Assembly (NCBI GenBank): GCA_947498025.1
Contig: CANMJR010000003.1
Location: 54,753 to 118,752 of the forward strand
Length of the DNA: 64,000 bases
Origin: Helicobacteraceae bacterium
GTDB lineage: Bacteria > Campylobacterota > Campylobacteria > Campylobacterales > Sulfurimonadaceae
Direction: 5' to 3'
Notes under the pieces: model-generated
What the model saw: the letters and a program-made list of their open reading frames with translations, nothing else
Database searches by the model: none
Told to the model about the DNA's origin: nothing
Position numbers and translations under genes: made by a program
Part shown: positions 57,626 through 64,000 of the stretch, in pieces
Layout: every line of letters starts with the position of its first letter
Position numbering within the stretch: position 1 is the stretch's first letter

Positions 57626-60600
57626 TTAAAAAACAACATCTACATGCGCATTGCCCTCTAATGCCGTAATAATTTTACTGTCAACTCGGATGGCGGAGTC
57701 AATTATTACATTTTGCAACTTGGAGATAATTGTAATTTTCAGCTCTCTGTTTCCATGATTTTGTCTCACTATTTTATATAAATCTTCCAAAACAGTCATG
57801 TCTGTGTCTAATCGTATTGCCAAATTTATCGGCTCTTGCGGCACTTCTCTTATCTCTGGTTTTGTTTTTTTTGTCTCTTTTCTTGCCTCTTTGAGCGTCA
57901 TGATTTTCATGACACCAATTCTTGTAAACATCTCTGTATGGGTGATTTTCACCTTAAATGCTACCGGTTCGTCACGGTTCATCTCTGCTAATTCATCAAG
58001 TTTGTCCGAGAAAAGCATAATCTCAATATTTCCATGAAAATCCATAAGGTTTACGATGCCGAACTGGTTCCCTTTTTTGGAAGTTTTTTTCGTTATCTCT
58101 TCCACTTTTCCTATAAAAATGGCGGTAGAGCCATCTTTAATATTTTCTATCTCAGAAGAGAGCGTATAATCCAGCTCATCCATGGCAGCCCTGAAACCGT
58201 CAAGCGGATGCCCCGAGACATAAAAGCCCAAGGTCTCTTTTTCAAACTCCAGAATCTCTTTTAACTCATACTCATCGGAGTTTGTCAGACTGAGTTTCAC
58301 GCTTGTTATCTCTGCATCATCCCCAAAGAGACTTCCCGCCGCATTTTTTTTGGCATCGCTCGCTTTTTTTGCAGTCTCAATTATGAGTTCTATCTGGTCT
58401 AAAAGTGCTTTTCTTGAGTAGCCGAATCTGTCAAATCCACCCGATTTTATGGTGGATTCTATAAATCTTTTATTGACTTTTGAGGAGTCGATTCGGTTTA
58501 CAAAATCTTCAATAGAGCTAAAATCTCCTCCCTCTTCTCTCGTACCGATAATAGAAAAAACAGCCGATTCGCCCACACCTTTTATGGCACCCAAACCAAA
58601 CAAAATAACATCTTTATCCTCTTTAGTAATCGCCGAAAACTCTAGGTAAGAGTCATTGACATCAGGCGGGGAGAGCTCAATTCCCATGCGTTTCACCTCG
58701 TCGATGTAGCGGACGACTTTATCCGTGTTATCTTTGTCCGAGGTTAAAAGTGCCGCCATAAATTCGTTTGGATAGTAAGTTTTGAGCCATGCGGTCTGAA
58801 AAGTTACCATCGCATAAGCGGCTGAGTGCGATTTATTAAAACCGTACCCTGCAAATTTTTCAATCAAATCAAAAAGTTTTGAGGCTTTGTCATAATCATA
58901 CCCCTGATCTTTTGCCCCGCTTGCAAACTCATCGTTATAAACACTCATGTCCTTTTTCTTACCCATCGAACGGCGGATAATGTCAGAGTATCCAAGAGAA
59001 AATCCGCCGATAGTTTGAACTATCTGCATGACCTGCTCCTGATAAACGATGACTCCATAAGTCTTTCCAAGAATCGGTTCCATCGGGTCGAAAGTGTAGG
59101 TAATGGCTTGTCTGCCATGTTTTCTCTCGATAAAATCATCAAGCATTCCCGACTCCATCGGACCCGGTCTATAGAGTGCCAAAACCGCAATTAAATCCTC
59201 GAAGTTATCGGGCTTGAGCCGTTTGTTCAAATCCTGCATGCCCGAACTCTCTATCTGAAACATGCCGACCGTCTCACCCGTTCTTATGACTTCATAAACC
59301 TTCGGGTCGTTCTCATCTATAGCATGCCAATCTACCTCTTTGTTGTATCTTCTTTTGATAAGTTTGATAGCATTGTCGATTACATCAAGCGTTTTTAGCC
59401 CCAAAAAGTCGAACTTAATTAAGTCAACATCCTCAAGATAGTTGAGCGAATATTGGGTTACAAAAGTGTTCTCACCCGAGGGTTTATAAATAGGTGTCTT
59501 TTTCCAAAGCTCTTCGTTGGAGATAACAACACCTGCGGCATGGATACCTGAATTTCGCTTCAGACCCTCAAGCTTTTTGGCAAATTCCCAAACTCTCTGT
59601 GCGTTTGAATCGCCTGCTATCAGCTCCGCAATCTTCGGCTCTTTTTGAAAAGCCCCCTCTTCAAACTTACCGTATTTTGTCTTTCCGTTGAGGGTAATTC
59701 CAAGCTCATCGGGGATGAGTTTTGCCAATTTATCCGCTTGAGAGAGCGGCATGTCAAGCACACGGGCGACATCACGGATAACCCCTTTAGCCAAAAGTGA
59801 ACCAAAAGTGATAATCTGAGCTACTTGATTTCGCCCATACTTCTCAACCACATAGTCGATAATTTCGCCGCGGCGCGCCTGCATAAAGTCCATATCTATA
59901 TCGGGCATGCTTATTCGCTCAGGATTGAGAAATCGCTCAAAAAGCAAGTCGTACTTCATAGGGTCGATGTCGGTAATGTCTAATGAATAGGCGACCAAAC
60001 TCCCGGCAGCAGAGCCGCGCCCCGGTCCAACCGCTATGCCTCTCTCTTTTGCAACTTTCACGAAATCCCAAACGATGAGCATGTAACCGGGGAATTTCAT
60101 AGAGTTTATAACATCCATCTCAAACTCTAATCTGGCTCTGTACTCTTCATGTCTCTCTAATGGAACATGCACCAATCTGTTTTCAAGTCCTATGCGGCAA
60201 CGGTAGATAAAATACTCCGCATCGTTTTTATCCGCCGCACTTTTCCATGCTCTTTTTTCCTCTTTTGAAGCCTCCTCCTCAAGCGGTGCATCATCTTTAT
60301 AGTCAATTTCCAATGCATCGTTTTTTGAATACTCTTTGGTGAATTTAAAGTTTGGAGGTGTCGGATCGCCGAGTTTAAGAACAAGATTACACTTCTCGAC
60401 TATCTCCTGCGTATGCTCCAAAGCCTCGGGAATATCCGCAAAAAGGCGTGCCATCTGCTCGGGAGATTTGAGGTAAAACTCATGCACGGAGTGACGCATT
60501 CTCTTTGGGTCGTCGTAGAGTTTATTCATCCCAATACACATGAAAGCCTCATGGTACTGCGCATCCCCGGGGTAAGTGTAGTGCGTGTCATTTGTAGCGA

Positions 60601-61231
60601 CTACTTTTATATCCGTCTCTTTTGCGATGCGAAGCACTTGGTCATCAATAAAAAGCTGGTCGCCTATGCCATGACGCATAAGTTCAAGATAAAAATCCTC
60701 TCCAAATATCTCTTTATACTCCAGTGCCACCGCTTTTGCACCCTCATACCCCAAAGCACCGTTTCTTACATTTCTCTCGTTTGCAGTGTTGAGATGCCAG
60801 CTCACTTCGCCCTGAAGACATGCGGAAGTACAGATAAGTCCTTCGCTATGCTCTCTCAGTTCATGCTTATTTATACGAGGATAGTAATAAAAACCATCTA
60901 TAAAAGCTTTGGAAGAAAGGTACATAAGGTTCTCATACCCCTTCTGGTTTTTGGCATACAAACAGACATGAAATCTCTGTTTTGTACTCTTATCATCGAG
61001 CGAATCGCCATTGTGAATATACCCTTCCATCCCGATAATAGGCTTAATTCCTGCACTGCTCATCTGCTGATAAAAGTCAATCGCACCAAACATATTGCCG
61101 TGATCCGTCATAGCAACGGAGGTCATCCCAAGCTCTTTAAGTCGGGAGACTAGGTTAGAAATTTTGTTCGCACCGTCTAAAAGAGAGTATTCGGTGTGAA
61201 GATGTAAGTGGGTAAAGGGCTGTGCGCTCAT
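57626..61231 (-). CDS. dnaE: DNA polymerase III alpha subunit
   Basis: The 1201-residue replicative polymerase. An N-terminal PHP domain (THLHLHTEYSLLDG) is followed by the polymerase core (GPGRGSAAGSLVAYS; catalytic PDIDMDF; RRSMGKKKDMS; FNKSHSAAYA), a helix-hairpin-helix region and a C-terminal OB fold (EITKKTSKKGNQFGIVNLMDF). Length and motifs are normal. An accessory block of toxin-antitoxin-like genes lies directly upstream on the same strand. Confidence 0.96.
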   Translation of the reverse strand: MSAQPFTHLHLHTEYSLLDGANKISNLVSRLKELGMTSVAMTDHGNMFGAIDFYQQMSSAGIKPIIGMEGYIHNGDSLDDKSTKQRFHVCLYAKNQKGYENLMYLSSKAFIDGFYYYPRINKHELREHSEGLICTSACLQGEVSWHLNTANERNVRNGALGYEGAKAVALEYKEIFGEDFYLELMRHGIGDQLFIDDQVLRIAKETDIKVVATNDTHYTYPGDAQYHEAFMCIGMNKLYDDPKRMRHSVHEFYLKSPEQMARLFADIPEALEHTQEIVEKCNLVLKLGDPTPPNFKFTKEYSKNDALEIDYKDDAPLEEEASKEEKRAWKSAADKNDAEYFIYRCRIGLENRLVHVPLERHEEYRARLEFEMDVINSMKFPGYMLIVWDFVKVAKERGIAVGPGRGSAAGSLVAYSLDITDIDPMKYDLLFERFLNPERISMPDIDMDFMQARRGEIIDYVVEKYGRNQVAQIITFGSLLAKGVIRDVARVLDMPLSQADKLAKLIPDELGITLNGKTKYGKFEEGAFQKEPKIAELIAGDSNAQRVWEFAKKLEGLKRNSGIHAAGVVISNEELWKKTPIYKPSGENTFVTQYSLNYLEDVDLIKFDFLGLKTLDVIDNAIKLIKRRYNKEVDWHAIDENDPKVYEVIRTGETVGMFQIESSGMQDLNKRLKPDNFEDLIAVLALYRPGPMESGMLDDFIERKHGRQAITYTFDPMEPILGKTYGVIVYQEQVMQIVQTIGGFSLGYSDIIRRSMGKKKDMSVYNDEFASGAKDQGYDYDKASKLFDLIEKFAGYGFNKSHSAAYAMVTFQTAWLKTYYPNEFMAALLTSDKDNTDKVVRYIDEVKRMGIELSPPDVNDSYLEFSAITKEDKDVILFGLGAIKGVGESAVFSIIGTREEGGDFSSIEDFVNRIDSSKVNKRFIESTIKSGGFDRFGYSRKALLDQIELIIETAKKASDAKKNAAGSLFGDDAEITSVKLSLTNSDEYELKEILEFEKETLGFYVSGHPLDGFRAAMDELDYTLSSEIENIKDGSTAIFIGKVEEITKKTSKKGNQFGIVNLMDFHGNIEIMLFSDKLDELAEMNRDEPVAFKVKITHTEMFTRIGVMKIMTLKEARKETKKTKPEIREVPQEPINLAIRLDTDMTVLEDLYKIVRQNHGNRELKITIISKLQNVIIDSAIRVDSKIITALEGNAHVDVVF

Positions 61232-61269
61232 ATTTTTATCTCTTGTTTTAAATTTGTTTTTATATTTTT

Positions 61270-61779
61270 TTATTTATTATTTTCATTTCCAAGCACTTTA
61301 GACTCTCGTACAAAATCAAATTTTTCATAGCAATATTTATAAAAAGCGTCATAGATAGATAAAAGTTGTTTTTTTGCTTCATAAATAGTATTGATGCCAT
61401 CGACTACTTCATCTCTATTAAACGAGTATTCGTGTGCTATCTCATTTCTCTCTTTTCTTAGTCGTATCCACTCATTTTTATCGACAATTCCAAGTTCTTC
61501 GATTCGGTTGAGTCTATCTATGTAAGATTTACTTTTTACCTCCTCACCCAATATCTCAAGCAAAGATGGAAAAAGTTTTTCTCCCATTGTATCTTGAAGT
61601 TTAGAAAATCTAAAAATCATCTGATCTACAAAGCTAGACTCATCAATACTCAGTTTATTATATCGATTTATATCTAGCGGCATCAGCGTTTCAAGCTGTT
61701 TTGTTGCTGTAGATATTTTTTGTTTATGCTGATTGCACTCATACAATTTTTCCACAAATGTCTCTATTTTTTGATTCAT
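61270..61779 (-). CDS. hepT: HepT-like HEPN toxin
   Basis: A 169-residue all-alpha protein with the HEPN RNase motif R-x4-H at RNEIAH (R111, H116) in RKERNEIAHEYSF. HEPN toxins of the MntA-HepT type cut tRNA or other RNA until AMPylated by their partner. It overlaps the nucleotidyltransferase gene by 4 nt (ATGA), in the antitoxin-first order. It is 38 bp upstream of dnaE. Somewhat longer than typical HepT. Confidence 0.78.
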   Translation of the reverse strand: MNQKIETFVEKLYECNQHKQKISTATKQLETLMPLDINRYNKLSIDESSFVDQMIFRFSKLQDTMGEKLFPSLLEILGEEVKSKSYIDRLNRIEELGIVDKNEWIRLRKERNEIAHEYSFNRDEVVDGINTIYEAKKQLLSIYDAFYKYCYEKFDFVRESKVLGNENNK

Positions 61780-62066
61780 AATTCTACTCCATCTCTTAAT
61801 GCTTCTTTTTCTATCAACCGATTTTTATCTTTTGCTATCACTACATCTATCTTTTGTTCACCTATGTATTCATCAAGCTTCATTAAAAACTCTATTTTTT
61901 TAGCTCTCATTTCTTCAAACTCTTTTATAGGACACAAATAAAGGTCGATATCTCCGCCTTTTTTACTATCATCTGTGCGAGAGCCAAAAAGATAAATTTT
62001 TCCTTCGCCAAAAATTTCTGTAAACGCTTTTTTGATGGAAGATGCTTCAAATTCTGTTAATCGCAA
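61776..62066 (-). CDS. mntA: MntA-like minimal nucleotidyltransferase antitoxin
   Basis: A 96-residue protein with the nucleotidyltransferase signature G28-S29 and D39/D41 (YLFGSRTDDSKKGGDIDLYL). MNT antitoxins inactivate HEPN toxins by adding AMP. The start is a TTG at 62066 with AAGGA 6 bases upstream. Coupled to the HEPN gene by a 4-nt overlap. Confidence 0.8.
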   Translation of the reverse strand: MRLTEFEASSIKKAFTEIFGEGKIYLFGSRTDDSKKGGDIDLYLCPIKEFEEMRAKKIEFLMKLDEYIGEQKIDVVIAKDKNRLIEKEALRDGVEL

Positions 62067-62156
62067 TTGTTATCCTTATCTTATAATTCTCATAATCTTT
62101 ATTTAAACTTTTTGAAGCAGACAAAATAAGTAAATTATTACTCCATGAAATTTGTG

Positions 62157-62417
62157 TCAACAGTGTTGACAGTTTTCCATCATCTCATAAAGCCTCTCCG
62201 GTGCAATATCGGCACCATTTGCCCATACTATGGTGTCAATATCTCTGTTTAGAGTCACTGTTTTGAAATTATCTAGTTCTCGCAAGGGAGCAAAAATGGT
62301 GTTTTCTTGTTTTGATTTGATGTAATTCTCCATATCAATTACAGCTTCTTTACCATCATTGAACTTGACAAACAGACTAAAATTATCAATATATTTTGCC
62401 TCTTCTACCCATATCAT
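62157..62417 (-). CDS. DUF2442 protein, copy A (partner lost)
   Basis: An 86-residue DUF2442 protein (MIWVEEAKYIDNFSLFVKFNDG ... VWANGADIAPERLYEMM). Its ribosome-binding site overlaps the end of the DUF4160 pseudogene, so it was the second gene of a pair whose first member is now dead. The C-terminal WANGADIAPER is shared with copy B at 62804. Confidence 0.75.
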   Translation of the reverse strand: MIWVEEAKYIDNFSLFVKFNDGKEAVIDMENYIKSKQENTIFAPLRELDNFKTVTLNRDIDTIVWANGADIAPERLYEMMENCQHC

Positions 62418-62426
62418 AAAAAACTC

Positions 62427-62687
62427 CTAGACTAAAGGTTCTATCTTATTTGGTTGTTTGCCATCTTGTGCCAATTCCCAATCTTGCATTAGCTCATCTC
62501 AATGTTCATAAGCCCACTCTAAAACCAATGAAATAACTTTTTTTGGCAAAAAACCATCTTGAATTTTAAGCTCATTAATCAAAAAAGTCGCTCTCTATTC
62601 GTTGTACTTCACATGAAAATGTGGAGGATTGTGCTCATCGTAATAAAATGCGATTATAATCCCTAAAAATCTACAAACTTCCGGCAT
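62427..62687 (-). pseudogene. DUF4160 gene with two nonsense codons
   Basis: An 87-codon frame in perfect register with the intact copy at 63082-63342 (MPEVCRFLGIII..., DEHNPPHFH, PKKV..LVLEWA, KIEPLV), but with TAG at codon 31 (62595-62597) and TGA at codon 63 (62499-62501, an Arg in the paralogue). No frameshift is present, so the gene was silenced by point mutations. Confidence 0.9.
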
Positions 62688-62803
62688 CTATTTTTCTCCT
62701 TTTATAATTTTTATCTCATCATCGGTTAAATTATACAGTTTATAGCTTGCTTACATTAGCATGTAGATATTTTTTCAAGTTCCACATGCCAAGCTAAATC
62801 TTT

Positions 62804-63070
62804 TTATTGTACCATCTCATAAATTCTCTCAGGTGCTATGTCTGCACCGTTTGCCCACTCTATCGTGTTTGCATTGAGTTTAAAATTTTTGAAAAATTCC
62901 ACATTTTTAAGCGGAGCAAAAACCCCTGTCTCTTTTTTTGCTAAGATGTACTCTTTTAAATCCGCTTCTTTTTGTACTTGCTCTTTTTTACCCACTTTGT
63001 AATCGCTTATTTCAAAAAGAAGTTGGAGTTTAAAATCTTTTATGTATTTTGCTTCTATTATATTTATCAT
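62804..63070 (-). CDS. DUF2442 protein, copy B
   Basis: An 88-residue DUF2442 protein (MINIIEAKYIKDFKLQLLFEI ... IEWANGADIAPERIYEMV). ATG 63070 is used because AAGGAG lies 7 bases upstream; the longer frame to 63136 lies inside the DUF4160 gene. It follows DUF4160 by 11 bp, the intact pair of a tandem duplication. Confidence 0.77.
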   Translation of the reverse strand: MINIIEAKYIKDFKLQLLFEISDYKVGKKEQVQKEADLKEYILAKKETGVFAPLKNVEFFKNFKLNANTIEWANGADIAPERIYEMVQ

Positions 63071-63081
63071 TTTTTTACTCC

Positions 63082-63342
63082 TTAAACGAGAGGTTCGATT
63101 TTTTTTAACGGTTGTTCTTCTCTTGCAAGATTCCAATCTTCCATCAAATCTTCTCTATGTTCATCAGCCCATTCAAGAACTAAATTTTTTACTTTTTTTG
63201 GTAAATTGCCTTCACTCATTCGAAGCTCTTTTATCAAAAACAACCCTTCATATTCACCATATCTCGCATGAAAATGAGGTGGGTTATGTTCATCATAGTT
63301 GAATGTTATAATAATTCCTAAAAATCTACAAACTTCTGGCAT
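63082..63342 (-). CDS. DUF4160 protein, intact copy
   Basis: An 86-residue protein with the DUF4160 core (IIITFNYDEHNPPHFHARYGEYEGLFLI) and a C-terminal helical part (KNLVLEWADEHREDLMEDWNLARE). It is the first gene of a pair with DUF2442. The His-rich NPPHFHARYG core could be catalytic or RNA-binding, but no activity is established. Confidence 0.78.
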   Translation of the reverse strand: MPEVCRFLGIIITFNYDEHNPPHFHARYGEYEGLFLIKELRMSEGNLPKKVKNLVLEWADEHREDLMEDWNLAREEQPLKKIEPLV

Positions 63343-63365
63343 CTAGTTTTCTCCTTTTATAGTTT

Positions 63366-64000
63366 TTATTTCATTATCGCTTTAAATTCTTCATTGAGTA
63401 TGTCATAAGTCATTTTAGAAAAAGCTCGTTTATGAAACTCCTTATCATCCAAATAGCCACATGTTAAATATCTATAAACATCTTTATCATTAAAACCTAA
63501 GGATTTAAACTCTTTTTTAAGTGTGTCAAAATACTCCTTTGTATCTTTTTGAAAGAACTTAATATAAAGCTCTTCTAATATATCTTTATGCCCTGTATTG
63601 TATATTTTTTCTATGTGTAATTGTTGTAATAAATCATCTTCTTTTAGTTTATAGGAGAACTCATCTACTGATAATATTTCAATACCAAATACTTTTTCAT
63701 TTTTTCTCTCATAAGGATGAGTGATTGTTTTTGTTGTATCCGTAGTGTCAAATTCACTTTTCACCTTATTACAACTTTCACAAACAGGAATAAAATTGTA
63801 AAAATTCATTGCGAAATATGGATATTTTGCTTTTGGATAAAAATGGTCTATATGCCCTTTTATATGTCCGTTTTCTTTAATATCGAATATATAATTTCTG
63901 TTACAGTAGATACAACTATTGATTTTTAAATCAGTATAAAATAATTTTTTACTTTCACTCTCTAGCTTCTCATATCCACTAGTAATAAATATATATTTTA
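63366..64000 (-). CDS. HNH endonuclease-family protein, 5' end outside window
   Basis: The frame is open from 63366 to the window edge (over 210 residues). Upstream of an internal ATG at 63809 it reads CIYCNRNY, then HIKGHIDHFYPKAKYPY, then VCESCNKVKS: two CxxC zinc-binding pairs around the DHFYPK core of HNH nucleases. This is the layout of the HNH proteins found in Septu (PtuB-like), retron and related defence systems. The rest of any system lies beyond 64000, so the partner (for example an ATPase) cannot be seen. HNH call is firm; defence role is inference. Confidence 0.8.
   Translation of the reverse strand, partial: KYIFITSGYEKLESESKKLFYTDLKINSCIYCNRNYIFDIKENGHIKGHIDHFYPKAKYPYFAMNFYNFIPVCESCNKVKSEFDTTDTTKTITHPYERKNEKVFGIEILSVDEFSYKLKEDDLLQQLHIEKIYNTGHKDILEELYIKFFQKDTKEYFDTLKKEFKSLGFNDKDVYRYLTCGYLDDKEFHKRAFSKMTYDILNEEFKAIMK

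Overview
The window is a chromosomal segment of an AT-rich, denitrifying member of the Campylobacterota (epsilonproteobacteria), most like Sulfurimonas. The grounds are a clade II (Sec-type, cytochrome c-fused) nosZ with the nosZBDGC1C2HFY(L) gene order known from Wolinella and its relatives, a Helicobacter/Campylobacter-type FlgS kinase, and a NirDL-type siroheme decarboxylase. The species assignment is inference. No rRNA, tRNA or CRISPR array was seen.

Layout. 0-3 kb: the end of a CheW-domain protein, an EAL phosphodiesterase and two small membrane proteins. 3.1-5.4 kb: a two-subunit haem-copper oxidoreductase whose CuA and CuB ligands are replaced, probably a divergent nitric oxide reductase. 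5.6-12.7 kb: nitrate assimilation (NasA-type reductase, a nitrate-type ABC importer, a PP2C phosphatase-kinase fusion). 12.9-17.5 kb: a three-gene two-component system with a periplasmic-binding-protein sensor. 17.7-23.1 kb: bioA, a SurA/PpiD-type chaperone, ftsA and ftsZ. 23.2-36.2 kb: a Cys-less CRP/FNR-family regulator, an output-less membrane sensor and the whole nos cluster. 36.4-40.6 kb: an opposing, tightly overlapping operon with two NosL-family proteins and a LolCD/MacB-type ABC transporter. 40.7-42.8 kb: a small accessory patch (DUF4160/DUF2442 pair, two coiled-coil membrane proteins, an 89-bp MITE-like element). 42.8-51.2 kb: a TrpD-like protein, an MFS carrier, siroheme/haem d1 genes (precorrin-2 dehydrogenase, NirDL), three small membrane genes and an OpgB/LtaS-like sulfatase-fold transferase. 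51.4-57.5 kb: three histidine kinases (one FlgS) and an M18 aminopeptidase. 57.6-61.2 kb: dnaE. 61.3-64 kb: an accessory toxin-antitoxin/defence-like patch (MntA-HepT pair, a duplicated DUF4160/DUF2442 pair with one dead copy, and an HNH endonuclease running off the edge).

How the genes work together. NO reduction, N2O reduction (nos), copper delivery (four NosL-family proteins, NosDFY, a second ABC system) and siroheme decarboxylation form a denitrification programme. Four FNR-type boxes (TTGAY-N4-RTCAA) lie upstream of the regulator operon, nosZ, nosB and nirDL. In all four the -10 hexamer starts exactly 36 bases after the first base of the box, the class II activator geometry. The regulator at 23.8 kb carries the matching E-x-x-S-R recognition helix but no cysteine, so it may be the NO-responsive activator of this regulon, including of itself.

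Repeats. A dispersed intergenic element of about 95-142 bp, built of several hairpins, occurs six times and supplies the stop codon and last residues of two unrelated genes (nosB and a response regulator, both ending SVTH). Gene decay is visible at an M18 peptidase 5' remnant, a DUF4160 gene with two nonsense codons and a one-base slip in a 39-bp tandem repeat at the end of the MFS gene.
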